A stretch of DNA of 64,000 nucleotides, taken from Roseibaca calidilacus (GTDB taxonomy: Bacteria > Pseudomonadota > Alphaproteobacteria > Rhodobacterales > Rhodobacteraceae). Numbering within the stretch: the stretch's first letter is position 1; each line of letters opens with the position of its first letter. Below are positions 52,412-60,242 of the stretch, in pieces. The notes under the pieces were generated by a model. That model worked only from the letters and a program-made list of their open reading frames with translations, made no database searches and was not told where the DNA came from. Location of the stretch: NCBI RefSeq assembly GCF_001517585.1, contig NZ_FBYC01000001.1, positions 248,001 through 312,000 of the forward strand, given 5' to 3'. The position numbers and the translations under genes are program-made.

Positions 52412-53005
52412 TCATGCCCCTTGAGTTCCCAAAGGCCGATGCTGCGGCGTCCCAAGCTCCAGTGCCACGAAGCGTTTCAGATTCTCTGCGGCTTCGGCGC
52501 GTTCCAGTTTTGGCAAGCCGGTCAGCACGAAACCAACCAGCCCGTCATGAAACGCAAGGATGCGCAGAGCCGCGGCGCGGGGTGCGGGGCAGTGCCATTG
52601 ACCGTTAGCTGCGCCCTGTTCCAGAATGGCTGCCAGTTCGTCCAGAATACCCTCGGCGCAGCCCTCGGCCGCACGCGCCATGTCAGGGTCGGACATGGCA
52701 AGGTCGGTCACCTCGATCCAGAGCCGCCACAGGGGGTCGGCGTCTTCGCCGAAAGCGCGCGTCAGAAAGACATCAAGCTGCCGGTCCGGCGTCGGTGCAT
52801 CGGGCACGACGCGGTCGATTTCGGCCCAGAGGGCCTGCGCCGCCGCAAGGGCCCGAAGTTCACCCCATTTGAAATAGTGGTTGAGCAACCCGATACCGAC
52901 GCCTGCGCGGGTGGTGACATCGCGCGTGCGCACCGCCGCAACCCCGTTTTCGCGGATCAGGTCTGCGGCGGCGGACAGGATGGCGGTGCGGCGATCAGTG
53001 GTCAT
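52412..53005 (-). CDS. TetR-family transcriptional regulator
   Basis: The start at 53005 (MTTDRRTAILSAAADLIREN) gives 197 residues; upstream in-frame starts would run through the operator palindromes. The N-terminal HTH (residues about 10-55) includes GVAAVRTRDVTTRAGVGIGL and LLNHYFKWGELRALA. The C-terminal ligand domain is of the type seen in BetI/PsrA-like regulators. It is divergent from a DUF418 gene, with two identical-type palindromes in between, so it probably represses both. Confidence 0.92.
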   Translation of the reverse strand: MTTDRRTAILSAAADLIRENGVAAVRTRDVTTRAGVGIGLLNHYFKWGELRALAAAQALWAEIDRVVPDAPTPDRQLDVFLTRAFGEDADPLWRLWIEVTDLAMSDPDMARAAEGCAEGILDELAAILEQGAANGQWHCPAPRAAALRILAFHDGLVGFVLTGLPKLERAEAAENLKRFVALELGTPQHRPLGTQGA

Positions 53006-53025
53006 GTGTGTTCGTATATCACCCG

Positions 53026-53068
53026 TTGAGCACATGCTCAATGCCTGATATGTTGAGCATATGCTCAA
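53026..53068. promoter_or_regulatory. Two palindromic operators between the TetR and DUF418 genes
   Basis: TTGAGCACATGCTCAA (53026-53041) and TTGAGCATATGCTCAA (53053-53068) are 16-bp palindromes (the second perfect, the first with one central mismatch), 27 bases apart centre to centre. They fill most of the 77-base divergent spacer. Such paired sites are typical of TetR autoregulation and control of a divergent effector gene. Confidence 0.8.
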
Positions 53069-53082
53069 TCAGGAATCACCCC

Positions 53083-54210
53083 ATGACCCGTACTTCTTCT
53101 GTCGATGTGCTGCGCGGTTTTGCCCTTCTGGGCATCGGCATCGTCAACCTGCCGCATCTGGCACTGCCCATGGCAGCGGCGCTTGCCTCACCCGAGGGCA
53201 CGCTGGATCTGATCGCCAAGGGCATTGTCGGCCTGCTGTTTGAGGGCAAGTTCTTCGTCCTGTTTTCCTTCCTGTTCGGCTGGGGGTTCGGCGTGCAACT
53301 GGCCTCGGCCGAGCGTTCCGGAGTGCCTGCCGCAGCGCAATACCGCGCGCGCCTGATCGCGCTGGCGCTCTTCGGGGTCGCGCATGCGCTCCTTATCTTT
53401 CATGGTGACATCCTCTTGGCTTATGCCGTGCTGGGTGCCGGGCTTTGGGGCCTGCGCGATGCCACGCCGCGACGCCTTGTCCGGATTGCAGCGGCGATGG
53501 TGCCCTTGGCCGCTTTGGCATTTACGGCACTCGCGGTTCTCGATGCCTCCGCCGAAGACATGGCGCAAGGCACCATGGACCTGAGCGGCCTGGGGTATCA
53601 GGGCAGCTTCCTTGATGCGGTGATGCAGCGGCTGGCCGACTGGCCCATCGCCTTGGTGGTTGTGGTTCTGTTCAACGGACCGCTGGCCTTCGGGGCCTTC
53701 TGTCTGGGTCTTGCCGCACAGAAGGCCGGGTTTTTCGACCCTGCATCGCCTGTGCAAGGCGCGCTTGCCGCCCGGGTCCCGGTGCTGCTGGCCGTAGCCC
53801 TGCCGGCCAACGCCCTGTATGCGGCGGCAACCCTGGGGCTGCTGCCAGCCGGCTGGCCCACGACACTCGGCTATGCGGCGCTTGCGCTTGGCGCACCTAC
53901 ACTGGCCGCTGTCTATGTCGTCGCGGTGTTGCGCCTGACGCCACGGCTGGGTCTCTTGGCCCCGGCCGGGTCGATGCCGCTGACGGGCTATGTCGCGCAG
54001 GGGCTGCTGGCCGGGGCGCTGTTCCACGGCTGGGGGCTTGGACTGTTCGGCACGCTTGGCAACGCAGCCCTTCTGGGTATGGCCTTTCTGATCTGGGGGG
54101 CTGTCACGATCGCGGCCATACTCTGGCGGCAGCAGTGGGAGCGCGGCCCCCTCGACGCCGCCTTGCGCGCCGTGGTCAGACGATTGGGCAGGTCCGGCTC
54201 TCGTCCCTGA
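53083..54210 (+). CDS. DUF418-family (YeiB-like) membrane protein
   Basis: The start at 53083 (MTRTSSVDVLRGFALLGIGI) gives 375 residues. The N-terminus RGFALLGIGIVNLPHLALPM and LLFEGKFFVLFSFLFGWGFG are typical of YeiB/DUF418 proteins, which have about ten transmembrane segments; LTGYVAQGLLAGALF lies in the conserved C-terminal DUF418 part. Related families transport or modify unknown compounds. Regulation by the divergent TetR protein suggests inducible export or uptake of its ligand. A basic tail (RAVVRRLGRSGSRP) ends the protein. Confidence 0.88.
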   Translation: MTRTSSVDVLRGFALLGIGIVNLPHLALPMAAALASPEGTLDLIAKGIVGLLFEGKFFVLFSFLFGWGFGVQLASAERSGVPAAAQYRARLIALALFGVAHALLIFHGDILLAYAVLGAGLWGLRDATPRRLVRIAAAMVPLAALAFTALAVLDASAEDMAQGTMDLSGLGYQGSFLDAVMQRLADWPIALVVVVLFNGPLAFGAFCLGLAAQKAGFFDPASPVQGALAARVPVLLAVALPANALYAAATLGLLPAGWPTTLGYAALALGAPTLAAVYVVAVLRLTPRLGLLAPAGSMPLTGYVAQGLLAGALFHGWGLGLFGTLGNAALLGMAFLIWGAVTIAAILWRQQWERGPLDAALRAVVRRLGRSGSRP

Positions 54211-54304
54211 GGCGGTGCTGGACCCAAAGACCTCTCTCGCTGTGATTGTAACGTATTGTACACCGCACCAAAGGCTGTTTCGGGGCCGGTGAGGCGCCGT
54301 CACG

Positions 54305-54492
54305 CGTGACGACGAACGGCACAACATGGCCGAAATCACCCATGGGCGGCTGTCCTTGCCCGATCATGGCGCTTCAACCCATCTTGGCGAGGCGATTTAA
54401 CTGACAGTTCCGGTGTGACATCGCCCCACAAAGACACAGCTCTGGTTGGGCAAACAAAGGAAAAGATATGCGAAATAAAATATGGCGCACCC
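54305..54492 (+). repeat. Att-like left arm joined to the tRNA-Arg 3' end (copy D)
   Basis: This segment parallels 49990-50180, and its end ATATGCGAAATAAAATATGG-CGCACC runs directly into the 3' end of the tRNA-Arg gene on the minus strand. It lacks the right arm seen in copies A to C, as expected for the tRNA-side junction of an integrated element. Confidence 0.65.
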
Positions 54493-54559
54493 GAAAGGAT
54501 TCGAACCTCTGACCCCTTGATTCGTAGTCAAGTGCTCTATCCAGCTGAGCTACGGGTGC
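54483..54559 (-). tRNA. tRNA-Arg(ACG)
   Basis: Read on the minus strand, a 77-base cloverleaf is complete: acceptor stem GCACCCG/CGGGTGC with discriminator G and encoded CCA, D arm AGCTCAGCTGGATAGAGC, anticodon stem TTGA/TCAA with loop CTACGAA (anticodon ACG), and T arm with GGTTCGAATCC. The 3' end points toward the islands at lower coordinates, making it the probable integration site. Confidence 0.97.
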
Positions 54560-54640
54560 GTTGGGCGCTGATTACCGCCCCGGTCCGGGGTTTGCAAGGG
54601 GGGGCGGACAGGGTTTTTCAGCGAAAACGTCAAAAACCTG

Positions 54641-56035
54641 TCACGCATTGTTTGGCAGCCAGATTCTGAATTCCGTTCCGTCCGAATCCGATCGCACCAG
54701 TTCCAGCTTCCCGCCATGACCGCGCACCAGTTCGGCGGCGATGGCCAAGCCCAGCCCAATACCGCCTTTGCGCGCGCCCCCTTGAAACGCTTCGAACAGG
54801 TGCTCGCGGGCCTTGGGCGGCAGGCCCGGTCCGCTGTCGCCAATGCGGATACAGACGCCCGATTGGCCGTTGTTTACGGTCTCTGCGGCGGTCACTTCAA
54901 TCACACCGGGCTTGCTGGCTGCTTCCAAGGCTTGTCGGGCATTGCGCACCAGATTGCCCAGCACGCGGAACAGTTGTTCGCCATCCGCGCGCAGGTGCAG
55001 GGTGGGCGCGACCTCTGCAACATAGGCAATCTGCGTGTCGCCGCCGGCCAGCTTCTCGCTTTCCAGCACATCTTCGACCAGGGGCGCCAGCCGCAGCCGG
55101 TCCAGCCGTGGCGGGGGGTCTTCGGCCTTGCCAAAGGCCAAGGTCGATTCACACAGGTTGATCGCGCGCGAAAGTGACCCCACCAGCTTGGGTGCTGCGC
55201 GTTTGACGCTGGGGTCTTCGCTCATCTCTATCCGGTCGGCCAGCATGGAAGCCGTGGTCAGCATGTTGCGCAAATCATGGCTTATGCGCGCGACCGAGCC
55301 GCCTAGCTGCGCCAGCCGCTCTTTCTGCCGCAACAAGCCGGTCAAATCGGTTTGCAGCTTTTGCAGCGCCTCCTCGGCTTCGCGCAATTCCGCGATGCTG
55401 GATTGCGGGACCATGATGCGCGTCGCATCTTCCGGGTTCGCGGCATAATCCGACATGGAGCGGATCACCCGGCTCATGGGAGAGACCACAAATACGCGCA
55501 CCGACAAGTAAAGCAAAAGCGCGGTAAACAGCGAAATTGCAAGCGACAGCGCCAGAATGCGCCCGCCATATTCCCACAATTCGCGTTGCAACTGCGCGGT
55601 GTCGAGCGTGATCTCGATCAGCAGCCCACCGCGCTGCACCGGGTTGCCGATGATACGGATGATGCGTGGCTCGGGCTGCGTCATTTCCTGTAGCGCGTCG
55701 CGGGTCAGGCCAAGAAGGTTGGCGTTGCGCAAATCGAAACTGGCATCGACCGGGCCGGGCAGCGGAGAGGCAAGGACCAGTTCGCGGATTTCGTCACGCC
55801 GCAGCACCACGTTGAACACGCCCGCATTGTCCAGCAATTCAGCCGCCAGCTCGCCCGCGATGGACCCGTCAGAGGCCAGCAGCGCCAATGACGCGATCTG
55901 CGCCCGTTCCAGCCGCGCTTCTAGGTAGTCGGCACGGTAGCGCGCGACCGAGGGGGCGAAAATCAGCACTTCGGCCACCATCACGAAGATGACCACCAAC
56001 CACAGAAACCGTCCTGACAGCGTATTTGCAAACAT
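54641..56035 (-). CDS. Membrane sensor histidine kinase, orphan
   Basis: The 464-residue protein has an N-terminal transmembrane helix (residues about 9-28), a periplasmic sensor region (30-155), a second helix (157-180), and a HAMP-like linker. The phosphoacceptor is His253 in ARISHDLRNMLTTASML; the HATPase domain has NLVRNARQAL (N box), DSGPGLPPKAREHLFEAF and GGIGLGLAIA. No response regulator gene is adjacent, so its partner is elsewhere. It lies just upstream (in transcription) of the tRNA-Arg. Confidence 0.93.
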   Translation of the reverse strand: MFANTLSGRFLWLVVIFVMVAEVLIFAPSVARYRADYLEARLERAQIASLALLASDGSIAGELAAELLDNAGVFNVVLRRDEIRELVLASPLPGPVDASFDLRNANLLGLTRDALQEMTQPEPRIIRIIGNPVQRGGLLIEITLDTAQLQRELWEYGGRILALSLAISLFTALLLYLSVRVFVVSPMSRVIRSMSDYAANPEDATRIMVPQSSIAELREAEEALQKLQTDLTGLLRQKERLAQLGGSVARISHDLRNMLTTASMLADRIEMSEDPSVKRAAPKLVGSLSRAINLCESTLAFGKAEDPPPRLDRLRLAPLVEDVLESEKLAGGDTQIAYVAEVAPTLHLRADGEQLFRVLGNLVRNARQALEAASKPGVIEVTAAETVNNGQSGVCIRIGDSGPGLPPKAREHLFEAFQGGARKGGIGLGLAIAAELVRGHGGKLELVRSDSDGTEFRIWLPNNA

Positions 56036-56062
56036 GTCCGCCCGTTATGCTCATGGGCAGGG

Positions 56063-57457
56063 TCAGGGCAGCCATTTCTGCACCAGCCGCACCACGCGCT
56101 TCACGTTAGGATTATCAAACAGTTTGCCAGAGAAATAGGCCCCTGCGCCGCGTTTGCCGATTTCCGCCAATGTCGGGTAGGGCAGGACGGTATTGGCAAT
56201 GGCCGACAGCTTCATCTTGTTGGCAATCGCCAGCGCGTAAGGCGCGATCAACTCGCCCGCCTGTCGGCCCACGATGGTGCAGCCTACAGGGCGGCCATGT
56301 GCCACCATCAGTTTCAGAAAACCGGTGGTCGCGCCTTCGGCTTGCGCGCGGTCAATCTGGTCATAGCCAACCTTGTGCACCGACAGATTTGCGCCGAATT
56401 GCTTGCGCGCGTCGGCCTCTGACAGGCCGACATGGGCCAATTCCGGGTCCGTGTAGGTGACATGCGGAATATGGTCGGTGCGCGCCTTGGCTGGCAAGCC
56501 AAATAGCATGGCGCGGATGATGACACCGGCATGATACCCCGCCAGATGGGTAAACTGGCCTTTGCCCGCCACATCGCCAATGGCATAGATGCGTTTGTTG
56601 CTGCTGCGCAGGTCAGGCCCGACCGTCACGCCATTGCGGTCATGTTTTACGCCCGCCCGGTCCAGACCCAGCGTGTCAGTATTCGGTTTGCGCCCGACCG
56701 CGATCAGCAGATGCGTGCCAGTAAAGATGGTGCCACCCTTGACCTGCACCTCCAGCGCGCCCGCGCGGCCTGACAGTTTCTCGACCGTCGCGCCCTCGAC
56801 AATGTCAATGCCTTCGGTCCGCAGGCTGGCCAGCACGATTGCGGCGGCGTCGGGGTCGTCGCGGCCCATGGCCTTTGCGCCTTCGATCACCGTCACCTCG
56901 GACCCAAGGCGGCGATGCGCCAGCGCCATTTCCAGCCCGATGGGGCCACCGCCAATGACCAAAAGATGACCGGGGCGCGCCTGTTGGTCGAATATGGTTT
57001 CGTTGGTCATATAGGGCACGCTGTCGATGCCCTCTATCGGGGGCACGAATGGTGCCGACCCGGTCGCGATCACGAAGCGGCGCGCCTTGACGGTGGTGCC
57101 GTTTACCTCGGCCCGGTCCGGCCCGGTGAAGCGGGCGTGGCCTTGCAACACCTGCACGCCCAACCCCTCGAACCGCTCGACCGAATCATGCGGGGCAATC
57201 GCCGCGATCGTTGCTTTCACATGCGCCATGGCCGCGGTAAAATCGTTTGGCGTGGGTTTCGTGCCGCGGGCCTTTACCGCGCGCGCCTGTGCCAGCAGCG
57301 CCTTGGAGGGCACGCAGCCATAATTCAGGCAGTCGCCGCCCATCTTGTGGCCTTCGATCAGCACCACACGCGCCCCCATCTGCACCGCCCCTGCCGCCAC
57401 TGACAGCCCGCCGGAGCCGCCGCCGATAACGCAAATATCCGTGGTGATCGTGCTCAT
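56063..57457 (-). CDS. FAD-dependent pyridine nucleotide-disulfide oxidoreductase (MerA/Lpd-like)
   Basis: The start at 57457 (MSTITTDICVIGGGSGGLSV) gives 464 residues. FAD-binding GGGSGG, redox-active Cys43 and Cys48 in GGDCLNYGCVPSKALL, the NAD-binding GGGPIGLEMALAHRRLG and the C-terminal dimerisation domain (HVTYTDPELAHVGLSEADAR) are complete. It lacks the extra C-terminal cysteines of mercuric reductase and the partner genes of 2-oxoacid dehydrogenases, so a generic disulfide reductase is most likely. It overlaps the TVP38-type gene by four bases. Confidence 0.9.
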   Translation of the reverse strand: MSTITTDICVIGGGSGGLSVAAGAVQMGARVVLIEGHKMGGDCLNYGCVPSKALLAQARAVKARGTKPTPNDFTAAMAHVKATIAAIAPHDSVERFEGLGVQVLQGHARFTGPDRAEVNGTTVKARRFVIATGSAPFVPPIEGIDSVPYMTNETIFDQQARPGHLLVIGGGPIGLEMALAHRRLGSEVTVIEGAKAMGRDDPDAAAIVLASLRTEGIDIVEGATVEKLSGRAGALEVQVKGGTIFTGTHLLIAVGRKPNTDTLGLDRAGVKHDRNGVTVGPDLRSSNKRIYAIGDVAGKGQFTHLAGYHAGVIIRAMLFGLPAKARTDHIPHVTYTDPELAHVGLSEADARKQFGANLSVHKVGYDQIDRAQAEGATTGFLKLMVAHGRPVGCTIVGRQAGELIAPYALAIANKMKLSAIANTVLPYPTLAEIGKRGAGAYFSGKLFDNPNVKRVVRLVQKWLP

Positions 57458-58176
57458 GCTTTCGGCTCCTTGCGGATGGATTTCAAAATGGTGGGCAGGA
57501 AAGACAAAGCTGCCAGACCCAATAGCGGGCCTATGATATGCGGCTCGAATATAATGCCCAGATTGGGGGTTTCGCCACGGGCAAAGACCTCTCCCAAGCC
57601 GACGCCGACCCATGTATAGATAATCCCGCCGGGAATGATGCCGAAAAACGTGGTCGCGGCAAAAACCGACAGGCGCACCCCGATCAGCGCCGGGATGATA
57701 TTGGCCACGAAGAACGGCAGCACCGGCACAAGCCGCATGGAAAACAGCACCGATGCGCCATTGTCGCGGATGGCTTGGGTCATACGTTTGACGCGCCCGT
57801 CGCTGGCGTCGATCTTTTCGGCCAGCCCGCGGCCCAGACCGGTGCGCACTGCCAGAAAGATCAGCACCGCCCCGATGGTCGCCCCCACCACATTGAACAG
57901 AGCGCCGGGAAACAGCCCGAACAAAAAGCCGCCGGTCAGCGTGGCGGGGGTGGCACCGGGCAGCGAAAAGGCCACGATGGCGATATAGGCCAGAACGAAA
58001 GCCAGCGCGGTCAGCGCATAATTGTCATCGCGAAAGGCCAGCAGCGCCTCGCGATTGTCGCGCAGCGATTCGAAGCTGAGGTAATCGCGCAACGCGAAAG
58101 CGCCGATGGCGGCCACCGCCACGACGGCAATCAGCGGCAGCCTGTCGCGCCATTTCGAAGGTTGGGAATCGGTCAC
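57454..58176 (-). CDS. TVP38/TMEM64-family membrane protein
   Basis: A GTG start at 58176 (AAAGGA eight bases upstream) gives 240 residues beginning MTDSQPSKWRDRLPLIAVVA. The DedA-like VTT domain is visible: FSLPGATPATLTGGFLFGLF, FFVANIIPALIGVRL and PGGIIYTWVGVGLGEVF. Such proteins handle membrane lipids or unknown solutes. Frequent pairing with a MerA/Lpd-like reductase is known in alpha- and cyanobacteria, and the four-base overlap here implies a shared operon. Confidence 0.9.
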   Translation of the reverse strand: MTDSQPSKWRDRLPLIAVVAVAAIGAFALRDYLSFESLRDNREALLAFRDDNYALTALAFVLAYIAIVAFSLPGATPATLTGGFLFGLFPGALFNVVGATIGAVLIFLAVRTGLGRGLAEKIDASDGRVKRMTQAIRDNGASVLFSMRLVPVLPFFVANIIPALIGVRLSVFAATTFFGIIPGGIIYTWVGVGLGEVFARGETPNLGIIFEPHIIGPLLGLAALSFLPTILKSIRKEPKA

Positions 58177-58338
58177 AGGAAACGTCCTTTGGTTCTTCGG
58201 TCTGGCTGCACTTCGGCCTGAATGCCGCATGCGTTGCGAATGTGACAGCCCTATCACGCGCGCTTGACAAAGCGTGAGTGTATCGGCCCAATTGTTTCAA
58301 TTCCGCACCGATTGCAGCATGTCGCCCGGTTTTCCGAA

Positions 58339-58367
58339 TTGACTTGGCCGCGTCGCCCCTGTAACCC
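58339..58367 (+). promoter_or_regulatory. Candidate promoter for rpmH
   Basis: TTGACT (58339-58344) is separated by 17 bases from TAACCC (58362-58367). The -35 is good (five of six), while the -10 is weak. It lies about 90 bases upstream of rpmH in a 278-base spacer divergent from the TVP38-type gene. No other promoter of similar quality was seen. Confidence 0.4.
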
Positions 58368-58454
58368 GCGCATCTGAGATTGATTGGCCGCCGATTCCGG
58401 CAGGATTTGTGCGTGCCTTACAGACCGTAATATGACTTACAAGGACGCCAAGCG

Positions 58455-58589
58455 ATGAAACGCACATTCCAGCCCAGCAATCTGGTTCGCAAGCACCGTC
58501 ACGGGTTCCGCGCGCGCATGGCCACCAAGGCTGGCCGCAAGATCATCAATGCGCGCCGCCGCATGGGCCGCAAGAAGCTGACGGCCTAA
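58455..58589 (+). CDS. rpmH: 50S ribosomal protein L34
   Basis: A 44-residue frame starting at 58455 reads [20 protein letters not shown] and ends [10 protein letters not shown], a complete L34. It is too short for common ORF cut-offs. It is followed by rnpA, yidD and, after ttcA, yidC, the conserved rpmH neighbourhood. AGGACG precedes the ATG. Confidence 0.97.
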   Translation: MKRTFQPSNLVRKHRHGFRARMATKAGRKIINARRRMGRKKLTA

Positions 58590-58615
58590 GCCGTCCGGCC
58601 CTGCGGGGCCGTGCC

Positions 58616-59038
58616 ATGGGTGACCGCATGAATGCGCCGGGTTCAGACAGGGTGGGGAGCAGTGCCTCGCCCAAGTTTGGCCCGGTTTCTTCATGTGTGG
58701 CTGTTGAAACCCTGAAGCAGCGCGCGGATTTCCTGCGCGCGGCCAAGGCCAAGCGCGCGCCATGCCCGGCCTTTTTGCTGCAAGCGCGCGCGCGTGATGA
58801 CGCGGCGCTGATCCGGGTGGGCTACACCTGTTCCAAGAAAATCGGCAATGCCGTTACCCGCAACCGTGCCAAGCGGCGCCTTCGGGCCATGGCGCGGCAG
58901 GTGATGGCGCAGCATGGGCGCCCCGGCTGGGATTATGTGCTGGTCGGCCGCCCCGGCGCGACGGTCAGCCACGACTTTGCTGCAATGGTCGCCGATCTGG
59001 AACGCGCGCTGGGCAAATTGCACGGGGGGACGAAATGA
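58616..59038 (+). CDS. rnpA: Ribonuclease P protein component
   Basis: The 140-residue basic protein carries [20 protein letters not shown] (RNR motif region) and [11 protein letters not shown], typical of RnpA, which assists the RNase P RNA in 5' tRNA processing. The start may be 58616 or 58628 ([20 protein letters not shown]); the conserved part begins later at [13 protein letters not shown], so either is acceptable. It overlaps yidD by four bases. Confidence 0.95.
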   Translation: MGDRMNAPGSDRVGSSASPKFGPVSSCVAVETLKQRADFLRAAKAKRAPCPAFLLQARARDDAALIRVGYTCSKKIGNAVTRNRAKRRLRAMARQVMAQHGRPGWDYVLVGRPGATVSHDFAAMVADLERALGKLHGGTK

Positions 59039-59295
59039 CCCCTTTGGCGTGGATCGTCTCGCTTCCCATCCGGTTTTACCGCGTGGCGTTCAGCCCTTGG
59101 GTTGGCCATGGCTGCCGGTTCCAGCCCACCTGTTCGGCCTATGCGATGGAAGCGTTGGAGCGCCACGGCGCATTCAAGGGCACATGGCTGACCATCCGTC
59201 GCCTTGGCCGCTGTAACCCCTTGGGCAGTTCCGGCTATGACCCGGTTCCGGGTGCGGACCCCAAGCACGATGCCTGCAACTGCGGAAAGGACTGA
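59035..59295 (+). CDS. yidD: Membrane protein insertion efficiency factor YidD
   Basis: The 86-residue protein has an amphipathic N-terminus ([20 protein letters not shown]) and the family motif [19 protein letters not shown] followed by [14 protein letters not shown]. YidD sits between rnpA and yidC in most bacteria and is thought to assist YidC. Its ATG overlaps the rnpA stop (ATGA). Confidence 0.95.
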   Translation: MTPLAWIVSLPIRFYRVAFSPWVGHGCRFQPTCSAYAMEALERHGAFKGTWLTIRRLGRCNPLGSSGYDPVPGADPKHDACNCGKD

Positions 59296-59296
59296 C

Positions 59297-60142
59297 ATGT
59301 TCGACGATACCGACCTGCCGCCGCTGCTGCAAAACGCGCCCGATAGCACAGAGTTCCGCAAACTGCGCAAGCGCATCATCCGCGAAACCCGCGCGGCAAT
59401 TGACCAATACGGCATGATAGAGCCGGGCGCGCGCTGGCTGGTCTGCCTGTCGGGGGGCAAGGACAGCTACACGCTGCTCGCGGCCCTCGTGGAGCTTCAA
59501 TGGCGCGGGCTGTTGCCGGTTGATTTGCTGGCCTGCAATCTGGACCAAGGCCAGCCCGGTTTCCCGGCGACCGTGTTGCCGGAGTTTCTGACGCGCATGC
59601 AGGTGCCGCACCGCATTGAATACCAAGACACCTATTCCATCGTGATGGACAAGGTGCCGGCGGGGCGCACCTATTGCGCGCTGTGCTCGCGGCTGCGGCG
59701 CGGCAACCTGTATCGGGTCGCGCGCGAAGAAGGATGCTCTGCGGTCGTGCTGGGCCACCACCGCGATGACCTGCTGGAAACCTTCTTCATGAACTTGTTC
59801 CATGGTGGGCGCGTGGCCACGATGCCGCCCAAGCTGGTGAACGAGGAAGGCGATTTGTTCGTCTACCGCCCTTTGGCCTTCGTCGCAGAGGAAGATTGCG
59901 ACCGGTTCGCCCGGGCCATGAATTATCCGATTATTCCCTGTGATCTGTGCGGCTCTCAGGACGGCTTGCAGCGCATGCAGGTCAAAGCGCTGCTGAACGA
60001 GTGGGAAAAGCGCACGCCCGGACGCCGCAACAAGATGTTCCGCGCGCTGCTGAACGTGCGCCCCTCGCATATGCCCGACCCAGAGTTGTTCGACTTTCTT
60101 GGCCTTGCGCGCGGGCAGGCCGGGCAGGATGATCCGCTCTGA
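59297..60142 (+). CDS. ttcA: tRNA 2-thiocytidine synthetase TtcA
   Basis: The start at 59297 ([20 protein letters not shown], with GGAAAGGAC upstream) gives 281 residues. PP-loop SGGKDS (residues about 52-57), the cluster-binding [10 protein letters not shown] and the later [12 protein letters not shown] pair of cysteines fit TtcA, which makes 2-thiocytidine at tRNA position 32 using an iron-sulfur cluster. It lies one base after the yidD stop and 100 bases before yidC, within the rpmH-yidC gene group; this insertion is seen in Rhodobacterales. Confidence 0.93.
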   Translation: MFDDTDLPPLLQNAPDSTEFRKLRKRIIRETRAAIDQYGMIEPGARWLVCLSGGKDSYTLLAALVELQWRGLLPVDLLACNLDQGQPGFPATVLPEFLTRMQVPHRIEYQDTYSIVMDKVPAGRTYCALCSRLRRGNLYRVAREEGCSAVVLGHHRDDLLETFFMNLFHGGRVATMPPKLVNEEGDLFVYRPLAFVAEEDCDRFARAMNYPIIPCDLCGSQDGLQRMQVKALLNEWEKRTPGRRNKMFRALLNVRPSHMPDPELFDFLGLARGQAGQDDPL

Positions 60143-60242
60143 GCAGAATGTGACGCCGCATTTTCGGGAAAACCGCTTGACCTTTGTGCGCCCCTTCTGT
60201 TGAACCGGGCGCGAGTGCCGCATTGATAGGAACGCCCCTTCC

